From UBA8296 sp031581145 (GTDB lineage Bacteria > Bacteroidota > Rhodothermia > Balneolales > Balneolaceae), in contig JAVLBP010000003.1 in assembly GCA_031581145.1 (NCBI GenBank), forward strand, positions 1 to 64,000: 64,000 bases of DNA, in the 5' to 3' direction. Position 1 is the first letter of the stretch, and each line of letters begins with the position of its first letter. Shown here piece by piece: positions 8,205-17,083 of this stretch. The position numbers and the translations under genes were made by a program. The notes below the pieces were generated by a model. That model searched no databases and was not told where the DNA came from. It saw only the letters and a program-made list of their open reading frames with translations.

Positions 8205-9330
8205 ATGGATTGAATGGCTTGAGATGATGTATCAACCTCCTGGATTTGGAGCTGTGTCATTTATCACAACCCGTGCGTTTTTGTCGGCTACCTTCGCGTT
8301 GCTCATTTCCATCTTTTTGGGCCAGCGTATCATTCAATGGCTTCAAAAGATGCAACTTGGTGAGACGATTCGAGATGATGTCGGTCTCGATCATCATCTG
8401 TCCAAACGAGGCACGCCAACCATGGGTGGCCTCATTATTATTCTTGCCACAATCGTTCCAACACTTCTTTGGATGCGGATGGACACGATGTATACGTGGC
8501 TTATTGTATTTGTGATGGTCTTTCTTGGGGGGATCGGTTTTGCGGATGATTACATCAAGGTGATCAAAAAAGATAAATCAGGCCTCAAAAGTCGTATAAA
8601 GCTCTTTGGGCAAGTATTTACGGGTCTTGTTGTGGGATCCGTGCTCTATTTTTGGCCTGAATTTGCAGAGATAGGGACCCAGTCGACTGTTCCGTTTTTC
8701 AAGAATACAAACGTTGATTATGCCCTTTTGGGTGAGGAGTTTGCCTGGTTGATTTACATCCCTGTGGTGATTTTTATCATTACCGCGGTGAGTAATGCGG
8801 TGAATCTCACCGACGGGTTGGACGGTCTTGCAACGGGTACATCGGCGATTTCTGGAATTATCCTTGGGGTCTTTGCCTACCTCTCAGGTCGAGTAGACAC
8901 GACCGATTATCTCGATATTCTTTACTTACCAGGTGCAGGTGAGCTCACCATTTTCGCCGCAGCGCTTGTGGGTGCGAGTATTGGATTTTTGTGGTTTAAT
9001 ACTCACCCTGCATCTGTCTTTATGGGTGATACGGGTTCCCTTGCTGTTGGTGGAGCACTGGGCGCACTTGCGATTATGGTGCACAAAGAGTTGTTGCTAC
9101 CGATCCTTTGTGGTGTGTTTTTCATGGAAACACTCAGCGTGATCATCCAAACGACCTACTTCAAATGGACGAAACGCCGTACAGGTGAAGGAAAGCGCGT
9201 GTTCTTGATGTCGCCCATCCATCACCACTTCGAAAAACTTGGATGGTCAGAGCCCAAAATCGTTGTTCGGTTTTGGATCCTAGCCATTTTAATGGGCTTG
9301 TTGAGCCTTCTCACACTTAAACTACGCTAA
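8194..9330 (+). CDS. mraY: Phospho-N-acetylmuramoyl-pentapeptide transferase MraY
   Basis: Ten-helix integral membrane enzyme that moves phospho-MurNAc-pentapeptide to undecaprenyl phosphate, forming lipid I. Diagnostic motifs are GTPTMGGL near residue 71, FADDYIK with the paired aspartates near 119, NAVNLTDGLDGLATG around 203-217, PASVFMGDTGSLA and the C-terminal MSPIHHHFE. Length (378) is normal for Bacteroidota. The ATG is preceded by AGGAGGTG and lies inside the end of murE. Confidence 0.97.
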   Translation: MLTEWIEWLEMMYQPPGFGAVSFITTRAFLSATFALLISIFLGQRIIQWLQKMQLGETIRDDVGLDHHLSKRGTPTMGGLIIILATIVPTLLWMRMDTMYTWLIVFVMVFLGGIGFADDYIKVIKKDKSGLKSRIKLFGQVFTGLVVGSVLYFWPEFAEIGTQSTVPFFKNTNVDYALLGEEFAWLIYIPVVIFIITAVSNAVNLTDGLDGLATGTSAISGIILGVFAYLSGRVDTTDYLDILYLPGAGELTIFAAALVGASIGFLWFNTHPASVFMGDTGSLAVGGALGALAIMVHKELLLPILCGVFFMETLSVIIQTTYFKWTKRRTGEGKRVFLMSPIHHHFEKLGWSEPKIVVRFWILAILMGLLSLLTLKLR

Positions 9331-9333
9331 AGG

Positions 9334-10809
9334 ATGGTGGCTGATTCACTACATACATCCAAGCGGTTAAACGCTCCCCTCACGTCGGGTAAAGTGGCCG
9401 TCGCTGGGGGTGCCCGGAGTGGTGTGGCGGTGGCTTGTCTTCTCAAGCGATTAGGCTTTGAGGTGATGCTCAGTGATCTTGGTGCGGTGTCTGAGGCTTC
9501 AATTGAGCGCCTAAACACACACGAAGTGGCCTGGGAACATGGTGGCCATTCCGCTGATGCCATGGCATGCGATTGGCTGGTTCTGAGTCCCGGTGTTCCT
9601 ACAGATGCACCCATCACGCAAACGTACCTGTCGGCTGACAAGCCTGTTGTCTCGGAACTAGATGTGGCCTACTGGCACCTCCGCGAACATCTTCATGGTG
9701 GGGCCATCATTGCCGTCACGGGCACCAATGGCAAAACCACGGTGACCAAGTGGCTAAGCCATATTTGGACACAAGCAGGTAAGGTCCACCGGGTGGGTGG
9801 CAACCTAGGCACCCCCTGTTCCGATATCCTCCTGGACTTCATGGACCATCCAGCGCAAGAACCGGTAGATATCATCCTCGAAGTAAGCAGTTTTCAATTG
9901 GATCACATGCACTTGTTCCACCCTGATATCTCTATCCTGCTCAATATTAGTGAGGATCATTTGGACCGTTATGAGCAAAGCATGGATGCCTATGCTGCGT
10001 CTAAGGCTCGGCTTGTGGAGCATCATAGTCAGGGTGACACCCTTATCTATAATGCGGACGACCCACGATGTGCGGCAATTGCTGCTGAATTGCAGGCTCG
10101 AAGCCCTGAGACTGCGATCTATCCGTTTTCTAGCCAGAAATCTGGCCAGAAATCTAGCCAGAAGAACGACAAAACCTCAACTCAAGATCAACCTGGGGCA
10201 TCACTCCATGCACCCACGCACACCCTTCACATTCAGATCCCAGACACAGACCCCTTCCGTATGAATACGAATGAACTTGCTCTCCCAGGAGATCACAACC
10301 ACGCCAATGGAATGGCTGCTGCACTCGCAGCCAAGGCTCGCCATGTCAAAAATGATGCGTTAAAAGATGCATTAGGGCACTTTGAAGGGGTCGAGCATCG
10401 ACTTGAACTTGTTGCGACGATTGATGGGGTGCGTTACATCAACGACAGCAAAGCCACCAATATTAATGCGGTCTGGTATGCCTTGGACAGCTATCAAGAG
10501 CCTATCACCTTGATCTTGGGAGGGCGAGACAAAGGGAATGATTATCGATTGTTGGACAACCAGTTGCGCTCAAAGGGGCGCGCGATTGTTGCAATTGGCG
10601 AGGCTGCAAACACCATCATGGAGGAACTCAACGGGCAAGTTCCTGATATCGCGGTCGCGCACACCATGGGCGATGCTGTACGCGAAGCAAAGCGGCTGGC
10701 CAAACGTGGTGAGATCGTGTTGTTGAGCCCAGGTTGCTCGTCCTTCGACATGTTTGAGCATTATGAACACCGAGGAAACGCATTCAAAGAAGAGGTCTTG
10801 TCGCTATAA
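9334..10809 (+). CDS. murD: UDP-N-acetylmuramoyl-L-alanine--D-glutamate ligase MurD
   Basis: Adds D-glutamate to UDP-MurNAc-L-Ala with ATP in the cytosol. The UDP-binding Rossmann motif is AGGARSGVAVACLL (24-37), the ATP loop is GTNGKT at 130-135, followed by LEVSSFQLD and INDSKATN. At 491 residues it is 30-50 longer than typical MurD. The excess sits near residues 266-295 as a Ser/Gln/Lys-rich insertion encoded by three 12-bp tandem repeats, probably a disordered loop. It starts three bases after mraY, and its stop shares one base with the ftsW start (TAATG). Confidence 0.95.
   Translation: MVADSLHTSKRLNAPLTSGKVAVAGGARSGVAVACLLKRLGFEVMLSDLGAVSEASIERLNTHEVAWEHGGHSADAMACDWLVLSPGVPTDAPITQTYLSADKPVVSELDVAYWHLREHLHGGAIIAVTGTNGKTTVTKWLSHIWTQAGKVHRVGGNLGTPCSDILLDFMDHPAQEPVDIILEVSSFQLDHMHLFHPDISILLNISEDHLDRYEQSMDAYAASKARLVEHHSQGDTLIYNADDPRCAAIAAELQARSPETAIYPFSSQKSGQKSSQKNDKTSTQDQPGASLHAPTHTLHIQIPDTDPFRMNTNELALPGDHNHANGMAAALAAKARHVKNDALKDALGHFEGVEHRLELVATIDGVRYINDSKATNINAVWYALDSYQEPITLILGGRDKGNDYRLLDNQLRSKGRAIVAIGEAANTIMEELNGQVPDIAVAHTMGDAVREAKRLAKRGEIVLLSPGCSSFDMFEHYEHRGNAFKEEVLSL
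10129..10164 (+). repeat. Three 12-bp tandem repeats inside murD
   Basis: Units TCTAGCCAGAAA, TCTGGCCAGAAA and TCTAGCCAGAAG are head to tail and in frame, each encoding Ser-x-Gln-Lys. This is the clear origin of the MurD-specific insertion and looks like slipped-strand duplication in a tolerant surface loop. Confidence 0.9.
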
Positions 10810-12005
10810 TGTTATACACATCCTCCGGATCTGGGTCGGTTCATCGTAGCTTTGTTTCGAATCATGGAACGACGCAAGAACGCACCAGTAGCGACAGAAT
10901 TCTTTTTTCTGCGTTCGTTCTGCTGATGTTTTTTGGGCTTGTCGCCGTCTTCTCAGCCGTAGGGTTTTTTGCAGAGTCCAAAGGGACAACGGCCTCCGCG
11001 CTATTTGGAAATCACGCTCTGAAACTCTTCTTAGGGTTTATCGCCATGATTGTGATGTCCAAAGTCCATTATCGTATGACCTTGAAGCTGAGCAAGCTTG
11101 GCCTGATACTAAGTTGGGTCTTGCTCATCGCAGTGATGCTTACTGGCGATACTGTGTTTGGGGCGAAGCGCTCCCTTTCTGTGGGTGGATTCTCGTTTCA
11201 GCCATCCTCACTGGCTGCCTCTACCCTTTTACTCACCCTTTCAGGCCTCATTGCTGCCAAGCAGGATTATGTCAAAGACTTCGCGAGAACCTTTGTCCCT
11301 GCCATGATTTGGATTGGGATTACCTGTTTTTTGATTGCCCTGGAGGATTTTAGCACGGCTGGACTTCTCTTCTTGATGTCCTGTGCACTCTTGTTTGCAG
11401 GCAGAGTTCCATTTCGGACACTATTGCTTGTCATCGTTCTTGGGGGCATAGGTGGTTATGGATTGGTTACCTCCTCAGCTGAGCGGACGAGTCGTGTGGA
11501 ACAATTTGTGGGTAATATCGTTGAGCTGCCCAGTCAAGAACTTGAAGGGGGTGAAGGGTATCAGGCTCAACAAGCACAGATTGCCATAGCCCAAGGGGGG
11601 CTCACAGGTGTTGGCCCGGGAAAAAGCACACAGCGTAACTTTCTTCCTGCCCCCTATAATGACTTTTTGTTTGCGATCGTGGCCGAAGAATATGGTTTAA
11701 TCGGAGCCCTTGTCGTGATTGGGCTATTGACCATCATTCTCCTACGAGGAGTACTGGGTGTTGCCATGGGGGTAGCTGAGCCGGATGCAGCCCTAGCGGC
11801 GCTTGCTTGCACGTTATTTATCGTGTTGTATGGGTATGTCCATGCAGCTGTGTCTGTCGGGCTCTTTCCCGTGACAGGACTCCCGATGCCTTTTATGAGT
11901 TATGGGGGTAGCAGCATCCTTTTTACCGGAGCCATGGCAGGGATTTTATTGAACATCTCCAAGAGTCTTTACAAAGATCAAGACAAACCCTTTTTCATCG
12001 GATAA
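10809..12005 (+). CDS. ftsW: Septal peptidoglycan polymerase FtsW
   Basis: SEDS-family lipid II polymerase working with FtsI at the septum. About ten membrane helices are visible, with family motifs GAKRSLSVGGFSFQPSSLA near residues 118-136, GPGKSTQRNFLPAPYNDFLFAIVAEE around 272-297 and the C-terminal GLPMPFMSYGGSSILF. The first 35 residues are cytoplasmic and Ser/Thr-rich. Start ATG overlaps the murD stop by one base. Confidence 0.95.
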   Translation: MLYTSSGSGSVHRSFVSNHGTTQERTSSDRILFSAFVLLMFFGLVAVFSAVGFFAESKGTTASALFGNHALKLFLGFIAMIVMSKVHYRMTLKLSKLGLILSWVLLIAVMLTGDTVFGAKRSLSVGGFSFQPSSLAASTLLLTLSGLIAAKQDYVKDFARTFVPAMIWIGITCFLIALEDFSTAGLLFLMSCALLFAGRVPFRTLLLVIVLGGIGGYGLVTSSAERTSRVEQFVGNIVELPSQELEGGEGYQAQQAQIAIAQGGLTGVGPGKSTQRNFLPAPYNDFLFAIVAEEYGLIGALVVIGLLTIILLRGVLGVAMGVAEPDAALAALACTLFIVLYGYVHAAVSVGLFPVTGLPMPFMSYGGSSILFTGAMAGILLNISKSLYKDQDKPFFIG

Positions 12006-12034
12006 ACTAATCTACGACCCACTGACCACAAAAA

Positions 12035-13366
12035 TTGACGACAAATAACACATATCACTCAACGACCTCGACCCATGCAGGGCCTCTACGTGTGATTATG
12101 TCAGCTGGAGGTACCGGGGGGCATGTCTACCCAGCCATTGCCATTGCGGATGCATTATCCTCGATGGTGGACTCTTTGGACGTGATCTTTGTGGGGACAA
12201 AAAATCGAATGGAGTGGGCTGCCGTACCCAAAGCAGGATACCCTATCCGTTCGTTGTGGATTAGTGGCATCTCAAGAACACAGTGGTGGAAAAATCTTTG
12301 GGTACCACTCAAAATCGTTGTGAGTTTGTGTCAAAGTTTTTGGTTGTGCATCCGCACAAAACCTGATGCTGTGGTCGCCTGTGGAGGTTTTGTCTCGGGG
12401 CCTATGGGTAAAATGGCTGGCTGGTTGGGCATACCTCTGTACATCCAGGAACAAAATACTCATCCAGGTGTGACCACCAGACTATTGGCTCGACAAGCAA
12501 AACATCTGTTTTTGACATTCGAGGATTTGGATGGACATTTTAAAGGACTTCCTCAAACTGTGACTGGTAATCCGACTCGGCAATCACTTCTTGAATCTAT
12601 ACCCCATCAGGAGTCGGGTACTGGCTTGTCTGCAACCTCTGGCCTGTCTGAATTTTCAAACCTGTCTGAACCCTCTGGGTCCGAATCACACACCCAAAAA
12701 CCATCAAAACCTACCGTTTTACTCCTTGGTGGCAGTGGTGGAGCTGGTTCGCTCAATCAAAAGATAGGATCGATGTTACCCACCTTGGGCTTTAAACCGG
12801 AGCCAGGTGTCGCAAACGGCCATGATGATGCAGCCCCCTCCTTTTCAGAGGCTCCTTTTTCCTTCGTATGGCAGTGTGGCAAGACCTATATCGATGGTGT
12901 TGAACGCATGCTCGTGGATATGAACGTGTCAGATCATCCAGATCTTCACGTCACACCGTTTATCGAAGATATGACCTCTGCCTATCGGGATGCGACAGTG
13001 GTAATTTCTCGCGCAGGAGCTGGGACCTTGACCGAACTTATGCTGCAATCCAAGGCCGCTATTTTGATCCCTTCACCTGTTGTCGCTGGGGACCATCAAC
13101 GTAAAAATGGACAACGTCTCGTTGACAAGGGTGCTGCCCTCATGGTGGAAGAGTCAACGATGGAGAATGCTCTACCCACTCTGCTGTCAGAACTATTGGC
13201 AAACCAAGAGAAGCGGACCAAGCTAGCGACGTCTCTTCACGCCATGGCCAATCCTGAAGCAGCACACGATATTGCACGTCACATTCTTAAAGACACGAAA
13301 GCATCTGCCCCAAAATCTAACACGTCCAAAGGTATGCGTGAATCGGCTCAGGAGGTGGATGCATGA
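12035..13366 (+). CDS. murG: Lipid II synthase MurG (UDP-GlcNAc transferase)
   Basis: Peripheral membrane GT-B enzyme that adds GlcNAc to lipid I. The N-terminal glycine loop GGTGGH is at 25-30, with IQEQNTHPGVTTRLLA and the C-terminal LLLGGSGGAGSLN and ISRAGAGTLTEL. At 443 residues it is about 80 longer than usual. Two Ser/Gly-rich stretches absent from ordinary MurG explain this: residues about 189-225, between the two domains, and about 257-280. The only start that keeps the first strand is TTG at 12035, and it has no visible Shine-Dalgarno. The stop overlaps murC (ATGA). Confidence 0.93.
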   Translation: MTTNNTYHSTTSTHAGPLRVIMSAGGTGGHVYPAIAIADALSSMVDSLDVIFVGTKNRMEWAAVPKAGYPIRSLWISGISRTQWWKNLWVPLKIVVSLCQSFWLCIRTKPDAVVACGGFVSGPMGKMAGWLGIPLYIQEQNTHPGVTTRLLARQAKHLFLTFEDLDGHFKGLPQTVTGNPTRQSLLESIPHQESGTGLSATSGLSEFSNLSEPSGSESHTQKPSKPTVLLLGGSGGAGSLNQKIGSMLPTLGFKPEPGVANGHDDAAPSFSEAPFSFVWQCGKTYIDGVERMLVDMNVSDHPDLHVTPFIEDMTSAYRDATVVISRAGAGTLTELMLQSKAAILIPSPVVAGDHQRKNGQRLVDKGAALMVEESTMENALPTLLSELLANQEKRTKLATSLHAMANPEAAHDIARHILKDTKASAPKSNTSKGMRESAQEVDA

Positions 13367-14814
13367 AGTCGTTGAAGCCCTCCATTTATCATGCTACGAC
13401 ACTTGACGGCGCGATTCCCCAGCACCGCTTTGGGACCACCCGTCACATCCACATGGTTGGCATTGGGGGAATTGGCATGAGTGGTATGGCAGAAATTTTA
13501 CTACACCAAGGCTATCATGTCACAGGGTCGGATGGAGCACGTTCTGAGACTACCGAACGACTTACCTCCTTGGGTGCTTCCATTTACCAAGGCCATCACG
13601 CTTCCCATATTGAAGGGGCAGATGTTGTTGTTTACACAAGTGCTGTGCAAGCCACGGAGAATGTGGAGACAAAAGCGGCCATAGAGGCCTCCATTCCGGT
13701 GATTAAGCGGGCCGAGATGCTAGCGGAGATGATGCGCATGAAAGTAGGCATCGGGGTTGCAGGCACCCATGGGAAAACCACCACAACCACCATGCTTGGC
13801 CACATCATCCAAGATGCTGCGTTGGATCCAACGATTATCGTGGGAGGACGAGTTCACAGCTTTGACAAAACGAATGCTGTCGTAGGCAAAGGTGAGTTTC
13901 TTATTGTGGAAGCAGATGAATACGATCGCACGTTCTTGAAGCTGACCCCTACCATGGCCATTATCACAAATGTGGAAGCGGAGCATCTGGATATCTACAA
14001 AGATATTGACGACGTAAAGCAAGCATTTGTCGAGTTTGCCAACAAAGTCCCCTTCTATGGTGTTGTGGCGGTTTGTGTGGATGACCCTACAGTACGAAGC
14101 TTAATCCCAGAGTTCACACGACGACTCATTACCTATGGCTTGGATGCCTTTGCGGATGTGTACGCCATTAATGTAGAAAAACAGGCGTTTTCGACCACGT
14201 TCGAGGTGATGGCGATGGGAAAACCATTGGGCGTGTTTCAACTCCATGTTCCAGGGGATTATAATGTGTTGAATGCCCTTGGTGCTGTATCTATTGCGCT
14301 TGATTTAGGTATACCTGCCCAGACCATAAAACAAGGGTTAGAGCGATTTAGTGGGGTCTTTAGACGATTCCAACGCAAGATGGATCATAGGGGTGTCTTG
14401 TTGATTGATGATTATGCCCACCACCCTACTGAGGTGGCAGCCACATTAAAAGGGGCCAAACAAGGGTGGCCCGATCGAAGACGGATTGCGGTCTTCCAGC
14501 CGCATTTATACTCGAGGACGCAGCAGATGTTCGCAGAGTTTGGTGCATCGTTTGGGGATGCAGATCATGTGGTGATTACCGACGTCTATCCCGCACGGGA
14601 AAACCCGATAGAAGGGGTTACCGGAGAGCTCGTGGCCAATGCAGCAATGGACGCTAGCCATCCATCAGTACACTATTTGGGTGCACCTGAAGAACTACCC
14701 CCCTATTTAATGGATATAGCCCGCGAGGGTGATTTGATCTTAACCATGGGGGCAGGGTCGATTTACCGTTATGGTGAAAAGTTTGCCAGGTTGTGGCAAG
14801 GGGGTGAGGCTTGA
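13363..14814 (+). CDS. murC: UDP-N-acetylmuramate--L-alanine ligase MurC
   Basis: First Mur ligase, joining L-Ala to UDP-MurNAc with ATP. The UDP-binding motif is HMVGIGGIGMSGMAEIL (30-46), the ATP loop is GTHGKT at 134-139, followed by EADEYDRTFLKL, and the C-terminal domain contains DDYAHHPTEVAATL. Length (483) is typical. AGGAGGTG lies just before the ATG, inside the end of murG, so translation is coupled. Confidence 0.96.
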   Translation: MKSLKPSIYHATTLDGAIPQHRFGTTRHIHMVGIGGIGMSGMAEILLHQGYHVTGSDGARSETTERLTSLGASIYQGHHASHIEGADVVVYTSAVQATENVETKAAIEASIPVIKRAEMLAEMMRMKVGIGVAGTHGKTTTTTMLGHIIQDAALDPTIIVGGRVHSFDKTNAVVGKGEFLIVEADEYDRTFLKLTPTMAIITNVEAEHLDIYKDIDDVKQAFVEFANKVPFYGVVAVCVDDPTVRSLIPEFTRRLITYGLDAFADVYAINVEKQAFSTTFEVMAMGKPLGVFQLHVPGDYNVLNALGAVSIALDLGIPAQTIKQGLERFSGVFRRFQRKMDHRGVLLIDDYAHHPTEVAATLKGAKQGWPDRRRIAVFQPHLYSRTQQMFAEFGASFGDADHVVITDVYPARENPIEGVTGELVANAAMDASHPSVHYLGAPEELPPYLMDIAREGDLILTMGAGSIYRYGEKFARLWQGGEA

Positions 14815-15761
14815 GTATTTTCTCACGACTCTTTTCAAAACGAAAGACTGAAAAAAACAAGGCTCGGAAGTCCTCAGCGAGGATGAAGATGGGAACGCCT
14901 GTTGAAATGGGAACACCGATGGAAATGGGCACCTCTGCGAAGCCATCATCCACCCCGAAATCATCGCAAAACACCCGACAACGTCTTCGTTCAACTGGGA
15001 AGATTGCGGCATCCATCGCTTTGCTTGTGAGCCTCGCTACAGCCATCACACTGCTCACGCTACAATGGCAGACCCACCGCGAAATTCGAGACCTACAAAT
15101 CAAAGGATCGGAGAGGATGTCGTTGGATGAGATTTACCCCCGTTTGGAGCACGTCATGGGGCTGCATCCAGATTCGGTTGCCTCAGAGGATGTACTCGGG
15201 GCTTTGGAAGATTTTGCAGCGATAAAGTCAGCTCAATATTGGGTCGATCCTGCCGGTTCGCTTGTCTTGGACATTGAAGATCGAAATGCTATTGGGTTGT
15301 GGCTGGATGGGACAACACCTAAGCTCGTTTCGACAGAAGGAGTCTTTCTACCTTACAAGGAAACCAGCGCTCAAACCTATCCTTTGATTGTTGGATTTGA
15401 TGCCAGTGATAGAACCTCGGAGCGGTTCAACCCATCTGCATTCTACACTTTGGGATCTTTTTTGGAGATGGCCCAAGAGTATCCAACGGTTTGGTCAAGC
15501 ATCAGTGAGGTCGGTCACCACCCTACAGACGGCATTATCGCACTGAGTCATGAGGCTGGGGTTAAGCTCATTTTTGGCACCTCCAATCTAGAGACTGCCT
15601 TAGCGAAGTGGACAGAATTTTACGCGAATGAAGCGTTAAGACGTGGCATGCAGACATTTCATACGATTGACCTACGCTATGCGGGCCAAGTCGTCGTCAA
15701 AGAGAATCCCGATTACCTTCAAACTCAACTACTCCCAAAACGCTCAGGAGGTTCCTCATGA
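14811..15761 (+). CDS. ftsQ: Cell division protein FtsQ/DivIB
   Basis: Bitopic divisome protein that recruits FtsL and FtsB. The layout is a basic cytoplasmic head, one membrane helix at about 65-85 (IAASIALLVSLATAITLLTLQ), then a POTRA-like region beginning REIRDLQIKGSERMSLDEI, then the FtsQ beta domain. The cytoplasmic head contains an internal repeat, MGTPVEM/MGTPMEM/MGTS, at residues 27-42. The start is TTG, overlapping the murC stop and preceded by AGGGGGTG. The name is supported by topology and by position directly before ftsA. Confidence 0.85.
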   Translation: MSIFSRLFSKRKTEKNKARKSSARMKMGTPVEMGTPMEMGTSAKPSSTPKSSQNTRQRLRSTGKIAASIALLVSLATAITLLTLQWQTHREIRDLQIKGSERMSLDEIYPRLEHVMGLHPDSVASEDVLGALEDFAAIKSAQYWVDPAGSLVLDIEDRNAIGLWLDGTTPKLVSTEGVFLPYKETSAQTYPLIVGFDASDRTSERFNPSAFYTLGSFLEMAQEYPTVWSSISEVGHHPTDGIIALSHEAGVKLIFGTSNLETALAKWTEFYANEALRRGMQTFHTIDLRYAGQVVVKENPDYLQTQLLPKRSGGSS

Positions 15762-17023
15762 ATGATCACGATCGCATCGTTGTCGGGCTCGACATCGGTA
15801 CCACAAAAATTTGCGCTATAATAGCGTCGGTTGACGACGAACATAGCGTCCATATCCTTGGCGTAGGAAAAGCCCCAAGTGATGGGTTGAACCGCGGGGT
15901 AGTCGTGAATATTGACCGTACGGTCCAAGCCATCAAGTCAGCCGTTGAGGAAGCTGAGCTGGCCTCCGGTATCAAGGTGAATGCCGTGAATGTGGGTATT
16001 GCCGGTGATCACATTCGAAGCATTTCGAGCAAGGGGGTCATTACCATTAATAATAAGGATCAAGAGATCACCCGTGCGGACGTGGATCGGTTACTACAGG
16101 ATTGTCGCAAGGTTCTCTTGCCGACCGATCAGCAGATTCTACATGTGATTCCTCAAGACTTTATTGTCGATGGACAAGATGGGATTAGTGACCCGATTGG
16201 GATGTCGGGCGTTCGAATGGAGGGTGAGGTGCACATTATTACGGGATTGGTGTCGGCTGCGAAGAACATCTACCGATGTGTGGAGCGCGCAGGGTATGAA
16301 GTAGCTGATATTATCCTAGAGCCCTTGGCCTCGTCCTACTCGGTGCTCAATCAAGAAGAAAAACGTGCCGGGGTAGCCCTGGTCGATATTGGTGGGGGTA
16401 CAACGGATGTGGCTGTGTTCCGCGATAATACGATTCGACATACCGCTGTGATTGCCGTGGCTGGTAAAAAAGTGACCGATGACATTCGAGTAGGGCTGAG
16501 TGTATTGGATGAACAGGCGGAGAGTCTCAAACATCAGTATGGAGAATGTTATGCAGATATGGTGCAAGAGGACGATGTGATTACGGTTCCAGGTATCGCC
16601 GGACGACCTCCAAAGGAAATCAGCAAGGGGATTTTGGCGCGCATTATTCAGGCTCGCATGGAGGAGATCTTGGAGATTGTAGGCATCGAAATCAAACGCA
16701 GTGGTTATGGCGAGGCCATCAGTGCAGGCATCGTGATTACGGGTGGAGGGTCTTTGGTCAAAAATATTTGTCCATTGGCAGCACAGGTGCTTGGAATGGA
16801 CTCAAAAATTGGCCAACCATCTGCGCTGGGTGGAGGATTGGTCCAAGAAGTCTCGAGCCCCATTTATGCAACGGCTGTGGGACTTGTCCAGCACGCTATT
16901 GCCATGGGGCTTGCCAACAGCGGGTCATCTGGTCAAGGAAGTGGTCAAGCTTCTGGCAAGAGTATGGAGGTGTGGAGCGATGGCTTCATTGGCCGCATGA
17001 AAAAATGGTTTTCTGAATTCTAA
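15758..17023 (+). CDS. ftsA: Cell division ATPase FtsA
   Basis: Actin-fold protein that tethers FtsZ filaments to the membrane. The phosphate loop GLDIGTTKICAI is at residues 5-16, the second nucleotide motif is VDIGGGTTDVAVF, and GIVITGGGSLVKNI is the adenosine motif. The last residues (GFIGRMKKWFSEF) form the amphipathic membrane-targeting helix, joined by a Gly/Ser/Gln-rich linker. A strong AGGAGG precedes the ATG inside the end of ftsQ. A 60-base A/C-rich spacer separates it from ftsZ. Confidence 0.96.
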   Translation: MNDHDRIVVGLDIGTTKICAIIASVDDEHSVHILGVGKAPSDGLNRGVVVNIDRTVQAIKSAVEEAELASGIKVNAVNVGIAGDHIRSISSKGVITINNKDQEITRADVDRLLQDCRKVLLPTDQQILHVIPQDFIVDGQDGISDPIGMSGVRMEGEVHIITGLVSAAKNIYRCVERAGYEVADIILEPLASSYSVLNQEEKRAGVALVDIGGGTTDVAVFRDNTIRHTAVIAVAGKKVTDDIRVGLSVLDEQAESLKHQYGECYADMVQEDDVITVPGIAGRPPKEISKGILARIIQARMEEILEIVGIEIKRSGYGEAISAGIVITGGGSLVKNICPLAAQVLGMDSKIGQPSALGGGLVQEVSSPIYATAVGLVQHAIAMGLANSGSSGQGSGQASGKSMEVWSDGFIGRMKKWFSEF

Positions 17024-17083
17024 GCTGCGACACAAAACAACACAAAAGACAATAAACATTAGCACACAAACAAACGCAATCTT

